Assembly: GCA_028023455.1 (NCBI GenBank) | Contig: JAQFVV010000001.1 | Location: forward strand, 23,666,401 to 23,730,400 | Origin: Epiperipatus broadwayi | Lineage: Eukaryota; Onychophora; Udeonychophora; Euonychophora; Peripatidae | Reading direction: 5' to 3' | DNA: 64,000 nucleotides | Part shown: positions 37,288 to 55,667 of the stretch, in pieces | How the letters are laid out: each line of letters opens with the position of its first letter | Numbering within the stretch: the stretch's first letter is position 1 | Made by a program: the position numbers and the translations under genes | Notes under the pieces: generated by a model | Seen by the model: only the letters and a program-made list of their open reading frames with translations | What the model was told of the DNA's origin: nothing | Databases searched by the model: none

Positions 37288-37670
37288 CAGTAGTGGGTTT
37301 GGACTAGAGGTCATACTATACCAACTAGATAATGATGGGAAACCACAGGTTCTTTATTTTTTTAAGCCGACACTTGAAGGGACCAGAACTAAACTACACT
37401 ACAACTGAATGGGAGGCTCTGGCCATTGTCTGGGATTCCAGAAACTGAGGCAGGTTCTATTGGGATCTCAAGTAACTATACTATCAGACCATAGAAGCCT
37501 AGAGTTCTTAAATAGAAGTTATTTACATAATGACAGGTTGATTCGTTGAAGCTTATACCTTCAGCAGTTTTCTTATCGGATCATTTATTATTCTGGCCAT
37601 AATAACACTGTTGCTGACATTTTAAGTCACCATCCCATTACTATAACATATCAGAATCGATGTATTATTT
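37270..37670 (+). pseudogene. RNase H region of pol
   Basis: Readable across at least two frames: QTDSSGFGLEVILYQ (first catalytic Asp), SRHLKGPELNYTTTEWEALA (catalytic Glu helix), then TILSDHRSLEFL and NNTVADILSHHP. These match the Ty3/gypsy RNase H and its connection to integrase. Frame changes fall near 37287 and 37360-37440. Confidence 0.75.
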
Positions 37671-37675
37671 GTAAT

Positions 37676-38917
37676 TTGACTGCATTATTGGAGGACGAAA
37701 TAACTAAGAGTTATAGGGATTTACCAACATTACAAGTACAGGACAATGAATTAAGGAGAATAATTGGTGTGTTGGTAAACTCTGCCAATATGAATGGAAA
37801 GAAAAGATATGTTGAAAGGGTTAAGGCTAAATACAAAATGAATGATGGAATTTTACTGAGAAAATTGGATGGGACTGAGGGTGATTCATGGAGGGTGATG
37901 CTTAGTGGATAAATTAATATATTATGTTCATTGTCATTATGGTCATTTTGGGGTACAAAAAATACAGCCAATTATCAAAGAACATTTTTACTTTCAGAAC
38001 ATGATGGAATGTATCATATTAGATGGAAGAATTATGAGATCTGCTTAAAGACTAAATACCAAAACAAAACCTACGTGGGAACACTATACCCCATTTTGCC
38101 CAAACAACCAAATGAGTTACTAGCCCTGGACTTTTATGGACCCCTTCCTCCTTCTAACCGCCAAAAGTTTATTCTTGTAACTTACGATGTGTTCTCAAAA
38201 TTTGTTTCAGCTTTTACAGTCCCAAAGGCTGATGCCAAGAATGTCGTGAAACACCTGGAGATGTCACAATTTATTGTAGTAGGTAAGCCTACATCTATTC
38301 TCACTGATCATGCCACCACTTTTATTTCAGACTATTGGAAAAAATGGTGTCAAAAGAAGAATATTCAGCACATCATGTGTTCCATATGCAACCCACAGTC
38401 CAATCCTAGTGAAAGGATTATGCAAGAACTCAGTCAATTATTCCAGGTATATGTAGGTGGAGACCACAGGCAATGGGTGCATCAATTGCCACAGATTATA
38501 CATTATATTAATGTTACAATTAATGAATCCACAAAAATGTCACCAATTCGTTTACATTTTAGTAAAGTGGAACCCTTATTAATTAAAACCCTTTTGCCCC
38601 CTGTTCAAGAGAATATTGATGTATCACATGATTTGACACTAGCCTGAGCCAATCTTAAAAAGATGGGTGATAAGCATATTGGCCATCATAGGGCTAGCTC
38701 GCATTGTTTCAAAATTCATGACAGCGTAATGATCAGAACTCCCCATGTTAGTAATCTTAAGAAACACACTTTTCGGAAATTTCTTAATCTCTATGAAGGT
38801 CCCTATGAGATAATGAAACAGGTGGGAGAAAATGCATTTTTACTTTCTACACCTGAAGGAATACGAGGAACCTATAATGCTCACAGTTTGGTTCCATGTC
38901 CTGCAAGACATGATTAA
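37676..38917 (+). pseudogene. integrase region of pol
   Basis: Three collinear open segments in one frame are separated by in-frame stops near 37910 and 38645. VHCHYGHFG near 37930 and the later YEICLKTK give parts of the HHCC zinc domain. The catalytic core has ALDFYGPLPP (first Asp), SILTDHATTF (second Asp) and NPSERIMQELSQ (Glu), so the D,D,E triad is intact. The last segment has FLNLYEGPYEIMKQVGENAF with the GPY/F motif of gypsy-type integrase C-termini. It ends about 245 bp before the 3' LTR. Confidence 0.88.
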
Positions 38918-39151
38918 TAAAAGTCATACATATTATTCAATATAGAATTTAGTTAATTTTTTTTTCTCTTTCTTACTTATTTAATGTTGCTAAAAATATA
39001 ATAGGGACAAGTATTTGTAAAAGCATTAAATGTTTTTATTGTTTTATGTTTATTCGATAAACATATTTTTCTAATTGAGCAATGATCTTAATGTAAAATT
39101 TAATGTGTTATTAATATTGATTGTTGTTTATCCAATTCATTTTTCTTTCAT

Positions 39152-39163
39152 AAGGGGGACGGA
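39152..39163 (+). promoter_or_regulatory. polypurine tract before the 3' LTR
   Basis: AAGGGGGACGGA immediately precedes TTGTAAC, the LTR start. A purine-rich run at this position primes plus-strand synthesis in LTR retroelements. The same LTR start in the 5' copy is preceded by (AT)n instead, which fixes the border. Confidence 0.8.
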
Positions 39164-39164
39164 T

Positions 39165-44640
<5,476 letters not shown>

Positions 44641-44882
44641 CCATGTGGTAATTTGTCATTTCAAGAAATTAGGACCTTAACCTCTGCAGCCCTAGCACGG
44701 CTATTATCCATAATATTGCTGGAGATGTCAATAGTTTTATTATGTATTTTCATAATGTATTGTCTTAACCAGATGTTCATCAAGATAAAGTCTGGTTTTT
44801 ATGTGGAGACATTAGTTTTACATATTAATGTGCATTATTTGCAGAATGGGATGCAAAAAGTCATCCATCTTACCATATATAT

Positions 44883-44902
44883 ATGTGTGTGTGTGTGTGT
44901 GT
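44883..44902. repeat. (TG)n microsatellite
   Basis: Ten TG units following a short (AT)n run. It ends an open frame (44623-44904) that I read as an artefact. Confidence 0.9.
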
Positions 44903-45147
44903 AATAAGTATAAAATATAACAAGGATAATATACTCTATAAATAACTATAATAAACCACAGAAATACTTTCAGTTAATTTCTTAACCTTCTTCAACAATA
45001 ATTTTTTTTATAACAGATATTTTATTTTAATATAATAAATATATGTATTTAAGAAGTTTATCATCAATCTGTTTACTATATATTTGTATATACATATGTA
45101 ATAAGTAGATCAATAAACTTCCTCTTAAAGTACATATATATTAGAGT

Positions 45148-45310
45148 GTGTTATGTTTGTCTGTATCAGTGATAGAGTGGCAATCTCTAAATTTAAATCC
45201 ATGAATCATATCCAGTTTTGTAATTTATGGTGTTTGAACTTCTTATGAACTTTTGAGCAATAAACCATTCAATTATTTTATTATTTCATAATTCAGGGAA
45301 TATATTGTTT
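45148..45310 (+). mobile_element. tRNA-derived SINE, copy C
   Basis: GTATCAGTGATAGAGTGG resembles an A-box, and TTTAAATCCATGAATC a B-box. TCCAGTTTT, GAACTTCTTATGAACTTTTG and AGCAATAAACCATT then align with copies A and B in order. Same orientation as both. Confidence 0.6.
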
Positions 45311-47460
45311 TAATTTGGCAATTGATAGATAATTTTTAAAAAAATGTTTTTTAAATGTTGTAGCATGATTGCTATTAATAATGATGAGAAAAACAATTGC
45401 TTTTTAATAAAATTGAATTTCTATAGTACAATGCAATATAAATCATTGTCAGATTTACAAAGTACTGTATTAAAAAAAAATAGATGGATTTTCTGAATAA
45501 CAAATAAATTTGAGAAGCAGATTATTTTTATTAAAATGAAAATAAAGAAATGTATTATAGAACTTTGTAAAAAAAAAAAAAAAAGATTGTCACACAAACA
45601 AAAAAAAATGAACACACAAAGTTTTCTGGAAAAATCTAAGGGAATGTAATAATTTTTATTCTTAGAAACAGATAAAATGGAATATGTATATACATTTTAT
45701 TGAAATCAAATGTAAAAGGATTTGTTTCTATTCAGAATTGCATAGTTAATAGGAAATTGGTTTAAAAGCAAGCTATTCTTAAAGATCTTCTACCTATACT
45801 ATTTATATACTAATTTATAAACATGTTAATGATGAAGTGACTTTTACAGAACTTGAGAAAGAATAAATTTTTACTATATAATGTCATTGGTAAATTATAA
45901 CCCTATGATAGAAAAGAAAAAAAAATATTGAGAAAAATTACGATTTAGAGATAAAAAATGTGAGAAGAAAAACTTTGTATTTATATAGAAAAAATAATAT
46001 GATGAAATGATATAAAAAAATAAATGTCTGTTTAAAAGTCATGAAAGAAATTTTATTTAGATTAGTTATTGATCAAAAATAGTTAAAAGTGCATTTGCAC
46101 GTCCTAAAGCTGAAATAAGGTTCTGATTATAATTTAGTAATTATCATTTTAGGAGATTAAAAAACTGGCAAAGAAAGGGTCAATAATAAATTGAAAAAGT
46201 ATATTAAAAAGCATTTCCAGCATATTATATTAATAAAGTATAGGTAATATAATATTAAATTATAATTTTCATACATCATAATGTTTTTAACTCAAACCAA
46301 CTTGTTTTGTATAACTGTATAACAGTAAGTCCAACTATATAATTCTATTATAAATTAAATATGGAAACTTTAGATCTTTTGGCTAAAGAATTTTATTTCA
46401 TAATTTGTCTATCATTCATTTTAGTGCTGTACATAAGTATGAGTTATTAACTACTTCCATATAATAAACAGGTTCACATAACTATTTTTTGAATAAAAGG
46501 ACTATCTTCCAGTAGGAAACATTGAATTCACATTTTATTATTCAACTACAGGTGTTTGAAATTCTTAAAATCTTAATTGTCCTTATATATCATTTTTAAT
46601 GCTGAATATATGATGATACATTTATATGCTGCTTATATTGTTTTTTAAAACCAATGTTAAATATTTTAGAAACTATTTACAATATCAAAGCCCTAATAAA
46701 TATATAAATGTATTGTGTATTTTTAATTTTAACAATCTTTTGTTTTTTGTTCAACTAATTATAGTATCACCATATTGAGAGCAAGATATTATTGTCACAA
46801 AGTTCAATCATTCTTTATACTAGAACAAATTAGTTTATTATTCCTAATCATCTATATTAAACTTTATTCAATTGAACTTTGCCTTTTGAGATTAACTTTA
46901 TGATAAAAAATTGATCTCAGACGATGTTTTAAATTAAATTTTTCAATCTACAATTTAGTCATTACTTTTTAAATTTTTATACTATATTAGGTACATCTTT
47001 TTTTTTCTTTCATTACAAGCAGTTTTTGATTTTTTATTTCTTTCAGTAATCAAATCAGTTCTTTATAAATGTTTATTTTCTTTACAAAAATTAATTGACA
47101 TCTTTAGCCCAGTAATCCAGCATGTAATCTCTTGAGGCATTAGTTTAGGCTGACATCTGTTGAATTTTGCAAGTTATTTACTGCTTTTAATTTTCTCTAA
47201 GCAAAATTATTTGAATTTATTCTCTTAATCAGATACATTATAATTTGTAAAAGTGTAAAATATATATATTAATACATTATGGAATGTTATATTTTTTTAA
47301 ATAGATAAATTGTAAGTGATCTTTTCTGAATGAGTGATTAGAAACATTTTTCTTAATTAGTAAAAATGCTATATATATTGAACCGGTCCGTTTAAAAAAT
47401 ATTATTTAATTGGGTTTAAGTGGGTTTAAACACCTTTTAACAATTTTTAATTTATATTTT
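45311..47460. other. A+T-rich DNA, nothing identified
   Basis: No credible coding frame, repeat pair or RNA gene recognised on either strand. Confidence 0.5.
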
Positions 47461-47464
47461 TAAT

Positions 47465-47790
47465 ATTATGTGAGTAGCCCGGCCCTTCAAGCAGAGGAGA
47501 GAGTACCATTGATAGCACAGCCATCAATGATGCCCACAGTCAGACTGAGCTGTGCAAAGCATAACACAATCACATTTCCAGATCGTGGCCAATCTTGACT
47601 GCAAGATTCGAGCCCCTGCCATCTAAAGCATTTTATTTATTTTGAGGATCAACCTCAGGCACTAGCCAACCATAGGTTGGAGTTAGCATTCTTTGGATGA
47701 CAGGCACACAATCCAACACTTGAAATATCACATGACTAGCTCATGCTCTGTCTCAGAGTCCAGCACAGTACTTTACTCATAAAATAACTC
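47465..47790. other. GC-elevated block, possible transposable-element relic
   Basis: Base composition changes sharply to near-balanced in this A+T-rich surrounding, starting AGCCCGGCCCTTCAAGCAGA. A GATTCGAGCCC stretch at about 47608 is close to an RNA polymerase III B-box, hinting at a SINE head, but no matching A-box lies at the usual distance. No open frame is convincing. A second mild GC rise lies at about 48060-48300. The block could also be a conserved regulatory element. Confidence 0.3.
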
Positions 47791-50580
47791 TACACTAATT
47801 TACTGGTGATGCAGTGACAAGAAGGAAAGAGAAAATAGACAAAATAATAATTAGAGAAAATGTTAATATTTATTTATGCACACATATATTTAACATATTA
47901 TAAAAGTAAAGGATTTGACATAAGAAAAATATAAATGACTTTAGATTATAGTTTTATTTTTCCATTAATTAAAATTCATTCATTTAAAATAAAGAGTCTA
48001 AACTGTGATCAGAATATATTTAAAAATATCTTTATCTAGGTTTTTATTTGTTTTATTTTCCAACCAGTTGGCCTTTTGTTCCTTCATGAATTGCTTCATG
48101 ACTTTCCTTCCAGGTTTATGTCGAATAATGAGAGAAGGTATACTTTACAATCTCGGCATTGATTCCAAGTACTGATTCAGGTGGGATAGTTGATAGCTGA
48201 GGGCTTGGGGCATGAAGCCCTGTCAGATATTTTTATGGATTATGTGGCCTTTCCATTAATGTTGACTGCAGCAGTAATGATTGCTTGTTACTGCATTTAC
48301 AATTTCCAAATATGCATTTTTTAGAAAGAACCTAAACTCCAGACTAATAGCAATGTGAACTGTATATCACAAACCTGACTGAATAACAATAGAAAGAGTG
48401 ACTTTATATATATTTTTTTCTCTCCTGTTGTTTTAATTTCTTATCATTATTTTACATTTTGATCTTAACTTGAAATCTGTCTTTTAATTAATTTTACATT
48501 TCTGGTTATCTTAATCCTTTGCTCAGATTAATCTAAACAGCCTCAATAAGATAGTTTAGTTTTTAATTAATTCAACTATTGAGTTTGATTTTATTATCAA
48601 ACTGAAATCTTATAAACTAATTAATTATATTTTTGAAAGTTTCACAAGCATTTTATTTTCACAGACTAATTTTTAGTCTGATTTCACATTTACTTATTTT
48701 ATACATGATAAAAGAAATTTTCTATACAAAGAGAGAGAGAAAAAAAGTTTAAAATTTTTTCTAATTCTATTTTAGATTTCTTTCCCTCTTGCAAAGAACA
48801 GTTTTATATTTAAAAATTTTAAATACAAGCAAGCAATCTGTTTATTTTATTTTTAAGATTATGCTTTTAGATTCACTCCTTAATTAATTATTACTTTTGG
48901 ACTATTCTCATTTATTTGATTTTATTTCTTTTTTAATAAATCTGATCATTTATTTTTAAATGATAACATATGTAATGCAGAATATATGTGTGTTTATAAC
49001 ATATATGTATATTCACCAGCAGTATAATAAATTTTTTATTCTAATAACATATTTACTTTTAGATTAATTTTATTAACTAATTTTTGATTTGCAGATGTCA
49101 TTATTGATAATTTTTTGATGCATTATGCTTTTGTACTATTCTTCCTAAATTGCTAACTATTATCATCTAACATAATGGTATTCTACTTGTTCTGATATTA
49201 GTTTTCCAATATAGAAATATACTCTCCAGGTTTATACTGATAACACCAAGATTTTTAAAGAAGTTCAAATATAAATTCAAAATATATATGTAAATTTAAC
49301 TATTACACTTCTTTACTTGTAGCCTCAGAAGATTATTGATCTGATCTTTTTCCCAAAATGTTCATCCTGTCAATTTCAAAATTAATAATTCAGTGTTAGA
49401 TATAATTACATCAAAAATTAATATCAGATTAAATAAGCAAATGAGAAAATATACAAGGCTAGATTAATCTAATTCTAAAATATCTTGTTGATTTTTTTAA
49501 AAATCTTTGTTAGATCTATCTATGAACAAATTTTCTGGTAGTTTGGTATTAATTGCTGCAGATTAATAGAAGTTAAAAATTGCAAACATTTTAGTTTATG
49601 TAAACAGAAGGTGAAGTCGGATGAATAAGACCGAGATTTTTCTCTGCACCACAAAGACTAGAAATACCATCTAGGTGTGCTTTTTCAAAAATCTTATATT
49701 TACTACAAATGTGAAGGATCAAATCTTTTATGATTATTTTGTTAATGAAATAAACTCATATCATAGTTTAATAATAGAAGTGAAACTTCATCTTTGAGAT
49801 TTAAACAGAAATTGTTTGTCTGATTTAAGTCAAACTGTGAATACAAACTCTAATAAGCAGTTTTTTAAAGAAATAACTTCATTAATTATAATGTAAAGTT
49901 TATATAAATATTATTAAAAATTGAAGTTCATACTCTTTCAAATAAGGAATATATATATATTGTAGCCTTTGGTTTTGACCAAAGCTCCATTAATTTTTTA
50001 AGCTGAGTTATTTATGAGGTGTTTATTAAAATTTTCCTCATAAAATATATTTTATGGTAATATATAAGCTATTTATAGGGTGCTAACTTCAAATCAAAAT
50101 AAAAGTTCCAATAGGTTTATGTAAATTACTTAGCACACAAACAAAATTTATTCATAAAGCCTTATAAACAGAGATTATTTTATTTTGGTGTCAATTTAGT
50201 AAAGTTATATTAAATCAGGAACAGTCATAGTTGAGAATTTATCTGTTAAAAATATTTTACAAATTATTATTAATAGTTTAGAGATGAAAAAAGAAAGAAG
50301 GGGGGTTAGAATTTATAAAGTTAACTTTGTGAGAGTGACTAGTAAAAAAAAATTGTATCTTTATAAAAATGAATTATAACGCTATAATTTATTAAAAGCA
50401 AATTGTCTAAGAAAAAAAATCAAGAATCACTAAAAGTATTAAGCATTCAGTTCAGATAGAATTTTATATGTGTGTATAAGTGCATATGTGCAGAATAGAT
50501 TAGAAAATTTTAATTATAGAATCAATAGAAATAGTATGTGGTCTTGATGGAAAGCTCTTTTAAAGAATTATTATTTTATT
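47791..50580. other. A+T-rich DNA, nothing identified
   Basis: Apart from the mild GC rise at 48.06-48.30 kb and a short hairpin (CTTTGGTTTTGACCAAAG at about 49968), I see nothing here. Confidence 0.5.
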
Positions 50581-50769
50581 TCTCTATCTTATACAAAGCA
50601 GCCAATTCCATTCAAAATCCTGAGTTTAAAGTTAGGTTGCTAGGCATTATTTATTTTTTATTAAAAACGTTCATTTTTATTCTTTCAAGGGGATTTCCAT
50701 GAGCGGGAAATTTAAAAAAAAAAAAAACCACATGATGTTTGTAAAATTGTGAATAAATAATTTGTAAAA

Positions 50770-50900
50770 CAATAGCAATCAACCAGTCAAAATTTAAGTA
50801 TAATTTGATTGACAGGTAGATCATTCAGGAATTGAAGGAGGGTTTCAGACAGTATAAAAACTCAACCCATCCTTAAAGAGGGGCTCTCTTCATAATGTCT
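50770..50900 (+). promoter_or_regulatory. TATA-containing candidate promoter
   Basis: TATAAAAACTC at 50854 is preceded by CAATCAACC at about 50775 and followed by a GC-richer GAGGGGCTCTC stretch about 25 bases downstream, a promoter-like arrangement. No coding exon is recognisable behind it (the frame at 51033-51287 has no motif), so in this A+T-rich DNA it could easily be chance. Confidence 0.25.
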
Positions 50901-51515
50901 ATCTAGAGGAACTTTGTCAGGCTAAATTATCATTTTTTTAATACTAAAAATTTAAGTTTTACCGTTTTTTTCTGTTTCTTTTTTTGAATGAGAAACTTAG
51001 TCAAAAATTATTAATATTGTAAGACACAATTAGTGAGTAAATTTTTTCTATTGGGCATATATTTGTTTCTCCTGAAGTTAACTAATTTCATGATTTCTTT
51101 CTATACAACTATAAGCAGTTTTGGCAATCGACAAACAATGAAACTTCAGCCGCAGAGAAGGTTTTGCTTAAGGGAAGTTAAGGAAACACTGAATTTTGTG
51201 AATCTTTCTTTTAAAATTTTACTTATTATAATGAAAAAAAAAAATTCTAATTTTATTAAAAATAAGTGTGGAACTGAATTCCAATGATAATGTTATATGT
51301 TAAAACCCATTTGAAATATTTACAGTATCATTGTGGAATTAAAGCAACAATTTGTCAATAAAAATGAATAACTAATAAAGAAAAATATATAATATTATTT
51401 AAATAAAGATACTACCAACAAAATTAATGTAATGTAATGAGAATTTATGGAGAAATATGTGGATCAATGGACTTCTCTCAGTGAAGCTACATTAAACCAA
51501 TGGATACATCTAAAC

Positions 51516-51980
51516 CAGGGGTGGGCAAATAGTGGCATGAGGGCCACATGCAGCCTGCTAAGAGTTTTTATATAGCCCACCAAGACAATCAGAAAAATTC
51601 ACCTTGAACTGAGATTTCCTTCCCGTGCATGACCAAAGATTCACCTCTTATTTTCCCCTAGGATGGCCATGTCAATATACAGGTTCAGTGTAGATACGAT
51701 GTGCAGTGCTTTTCCAGTTGATCTGGTTAATTTCAATTTTGTATTTGCATTAGCAAATATATACATTTCCAACTTTAGTGAAACCATAAACCCTTAGAAA
51801 AAATGTAAAATCGTTAATGAATGTGTCATGTATTTAATGAAGAATGGACAAACAAATATTTCTTTTGGTAATATAGGGAATAAAGAAGTGTGTTTATTGT
51901 GTCATGAAAAAAGGTGTGGCCTTTTGCTAACTTCACTTCCACAAAGTGGCACCCGAGCCAAAACAATTGATCATCCCTGG
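51516..51980 (+). mobile_element. 465-bp hAT deletion derivative with transposase remnant
   Basis: The ends form a terminal inverted repeat: CAGGGGTGGGCAAA on the left and, reverse-complemented, CAGGGATGATCAA on the right. An 8-bp target duplication flanks it, ATCTAAAC (51508-51515) and GTCTAAAC (51981-51988), one mismatch, as the hAT superfamily makes. Inside, 51836-51868 reads NEEWTNKYFF, and after a frame change about 51875-51915 reads GNKEVCLLCHEK. This is the N-terminal start of a hAT transposase of the GTF2IRD2/FAM200/ZBED5-related type, with its C-x2-C. The catalytic domain is missing, so the element is non-autonomous and arose by internal deletion. Confidence 0.88.
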
Positions 51981-52370
51981 TCTAAACAGAATTAGAAAAA
52001 GCTCATTATTTTAGACTATGAAATATAATCTAATGCAAGGAACCCAAAATGAATAAAGAAAATAGGAAATGGAAATTATTACATTCTATTGTAAGGATTA
52101 CCAATGTCTAAAAGTAATTTCATAAAAAAAAAAGATCTTGGATTAATATTTTATGCATTTAAAAAAAGTGGATTATGTGCTAAAACTTCTAACAGAGATA
52201 AGGAACCTTAAGGGTTAATTTGCAAAAAGTTATTAAAATTTTCCAATGGATTATGTAGTTCAATATGAGTGCACACAAAACAAAACATAAAACTAAATGA
52301 GATTTGCAGCTGCAGCAATATATAAGAAAGACCCAGAGGACAATTTAGGAGGACTGTTTAAGTATAATTT

Positions 52371-52588
<218 letters not shown>

Positions 52589-53553
52589 TTCTTCTGCTGT
52601 CTCTTGTAGAAGAAAGACCTGTTTTTTTTTCTCTTAAAACTATTGGGATTTACTTTTGTTAAGAGTCTTTTATTATCATTATTATTATTTGGATATTGTA
52701 CCTGTTTCCTCTATGTTATTATATGAACAGAGGGCTTAATTCAACATTATACTTATGGTAGACATTGTTCAATTTTGTACTATGTTTATAAGACTTATAC
52801 ATTTTATAAGCCTTTAACCAAGGATTAATATCTGCATATTTTCTGCAAAATTGGTTGGATCAAAATGTGTTTTTTTAAAGATTTTTAGCATTTCTATTGT
52901 TCTAATATAATTCATCATTGAAAACTGCTTTGACCTCAAAATTATTTAATGGAATAGCTTCTTTTAATAGCTTCTTTTAATAGATTATTTACTGGGATCT
53001 AATTACACCTTGGGAATTTTAGAAGTAAATTGATTTTTTAGTGTGTTTTTTTTCTAAGTGATCTGCATTTAAAACTAATATGCCTGGAGAATTTTATTAC
53101 TAAAGCTTATATTTTATTTTTGGAAACTATTATCATGGTTTAATTTATATGACAAGTTTTTTTTTAACATGTTTTTTTTAATATGTATGTGTTTCTATTT
53201 GAAACATAATCAATGGAATTTCTAATGTCTATTATTTTATTTTTAAGTAACATATTTCTCTTTGTCTTAGTTTCACTAGATATAAAATTTCATTTTATTA
53301 ATAATTAAGTACATAGTGACTTTGATATATTCAATAATTTTATTTTGGACATTGTTTATATATTTATTGGACAATCTGAAAATAGTAAGGGAGAAAAAGA
53401 AGAAGTTACTCTCTTTAAGATATTACAGATTTATATATGTTGTATGTGAATTTTTTATTTTATTTAAAGTTTTGTGTATATATGATTTGTATATGTTAAT
53501 GGAAGATTTGTATATTTTATAGTTATATATTTTTTATTTTTGTATTATAATTA
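52589..53553 (+). other. possible 5' UTR of the downstream LINE
   Basis: T-rich noncoding sequence between the (TTA)n array and the LINE ORF1. It may be the 5' UTR/internal promoter of the LINE, but the LINE's 5' end could not be located. Confidence 0.35.
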
Positions 53554-55537
53554 ATGGCCCCATTTGCTGTTAAATGTCCTCTCTGTTTATGTAATATTTA
53601 CGGCAGACAAAAATATTTAAAGTGTGCTGGTTTTTGTGGGTTAAAGTATCATTTGGATTGTTATAAATTAAGTGATTTTAAAATCTTTAATGATAATGAT
53701 CTGGAATTCATATGTGAATTTTGTAGTCATTATTATAATTCTGAGCACAAAATAGATAATTCAGATAATCTTACTACACCATTTGCTGATATTAATATTG
53801 GTAATGATCCTGATGTTTTAGTCATAGATTCTTCTACATATGGTTTGGGTTTAAATGTAGTTGGAGTTAAATGTACTTATTGTAATGTAGAATTGTCAGA
53901 TGTGGATAATGGAATTAAGTGCTCTGGTTTTTGTCAAGGGTATTTTCATATATCTTGTTTGAAGTTGTCCAGGTCTGATGCAAAAATTTTTGATTCTGTT
54001 GGTTTGGGTTTTTTTCATTGTATAGAATGTAATCAATTGTCTGTGGATAAAATGATGAATATTGAGAGTGTTGGGTCAACAGATAATAATGATCTTATAG
54101 ATGTGAAATCTGATGTACATATTGAATATATTTCTGAAAGAGATAATTATAATAGAGATAGTGTTAAAGATAATAGTGATAATAATTTAGGTTCTAATGT
54201 GGATATAGTTAATAATAATGATCTTATAGATGGGGAAACTGATATACATATTGGAAATATTTCTGAAAGTGATAATTATAATAGAGGTAGTGTTAAAGAT
54301 AATAGTGATAATAATTTAGGTATTGATAGGAGTTTAAATTCTAGTTCGAATGTGGATATAGTTAATTTGCTTCAAGATGAGGAAAGTAGAAAAGTAGACA
54401 TGGCTGGTTTTACTTTTGAATTATTAAAATCTATGTCTCTTCAGGAAGTTTATAGTATGATTATGAATATGGCAAAATTTGGTGTGAAGAAATCTAAAGC
54501 TATTGGTGATGGTGTTATTTCTGGTGATGTAGGTATACAATGTGATTTATTGGAAACACAAGTCTTTGGGGATATTGCTGAGGTTGATTTTGCTGGTGAT
54601 GTTAATTCATCTTTTAAGGGTAATAATACCTTAGAAAAGTTGCCCAAGTCCTCATTCTTTATTGAAGATAAAGGTAAAAATAGTTTTAAAAAAAAAAGAT
54701 AAAAATAAAAATAATAGCATTTATAATGGTGATTATAAAGGTAATAATAAGATATTAGATCAGGATTTTTATAAATGTGATGAATATATTGGATGTGGAA
54801 TTGATAATGGTACAAGATACAATAAAGGAAAAGTTTATAAAACTAAAATTTATAGGCAGTCTGATAAATATCAAAAACAATTTTCTAGACTTAATGATGA
54901 TGAAAAATTTAACAAGTTTTCTGGCTTTTCTGTTAATAATTCATCGCTGGGATATTATGATAATTTTCCTGACAAAAAGTATATATTGAAGGATGGATAT
55001 TCACATTCTGTTCCAAAAAAGTATAGTAGTAATTTTTATGGTGACTTTTATAAATCAAATTTCAGAAGAAAAAATTGTCTAGCAAATGCTGATAGAGGTT
55101 TTTTTACTCATAGAGCAAATTATTCACATTTCTCTAAATATAACAATTATATTGATAATGAGGTTAATGTGGGAAATGGTTTGGGATGCTCTTTTTCAAC
55201 TTCTGGTAAAAAAGGTAGACTACCTGTGGAAAAGGGGTTTGGTATTTCTAAAATTCATAATAATATTATTAATAATATTAATACAAAATATAATAGATAT
55301 TTTGTTTCTAATATGCCAATGAGTCTTAATTCATATAATAGTGAGGTATTTCTTGAAAAACATTTAAGAACTAGAATCATGTGTCATGAAATTAATATGT
55401 ATAACTCGAAATCTTCTTGCTTTTATATATCTGCTCCTGCTCATAAACATAATGATTTAATCTCTTCCAATTTATGGCCTTGTGGTGCTTCCATTCGTTT
55501 TTTTTATGGAACCTTGGCTAATTCTTTAAAACTTTAG
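53554..55537 (+). pseudogene. LINE ORF1 (two PHD-type zinc fingers), one frameshift
   Basis: ATG at 53554 opens 382 codons. Residues about 9-56 form a PHD-like finger (CPLCLCNIYG..CAGFCGLKYHLDC..FICEFC), and residues about 107-158 a second (CTYCNVELSD..CSGFCQGYFHISC..FHCIEC). Such fingers are typical of ORF1 proteins of CR1/Jockey-group LINEs, thought to act in RNP formation. A ~43-residue segment (NDLID....NNLG) is tandemly repeated at about 184-270. The frame ends at 54702 just after a run of ten A (54688-54697). The next frame (from 54662) continues without interruption to 55537, so the ORF was a single one of about 660 codons broken, or slipped, at the A-run. The C-terminal part is Asn/Tyr/Lys-rich and ends with a WPCGASIRFFYG stretch. 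Confidence 0.78.
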
Positions 55538-55667
55538 TGGTATTTATTTATTTTCTTTGATTTCTTATTTTCTTTAATTTCTTATTTTCTTTATTTACTA
55601 TACTTACTTACATTTTTCTTTACTTGATTTCATTTATTTATTTGTTTTGATTTATTTTTAATTTAAT

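Noticed and set aside
38918-39164. Possible env gene after integrase
   Set aside because: Only about 245 bp separates integrase from the LTR, without an open frame, so this gypsy element has no env and is not an endogenous retrovirus of that type.
51033-51287. Gene downstream of the TATA-like box at 50854
   Set aside because: The 84-codon frame lacks a normal ATG context and any recognisable motif; TATA-like strings are expected by chance in this base composition.
54450-54815. 121-codon minus-strand frame and other frames opposite LINE ORF1
   Set aside because: Shadow of ORF1 in the antisense strand, rich in Tyr and His from A+T-rich codons.
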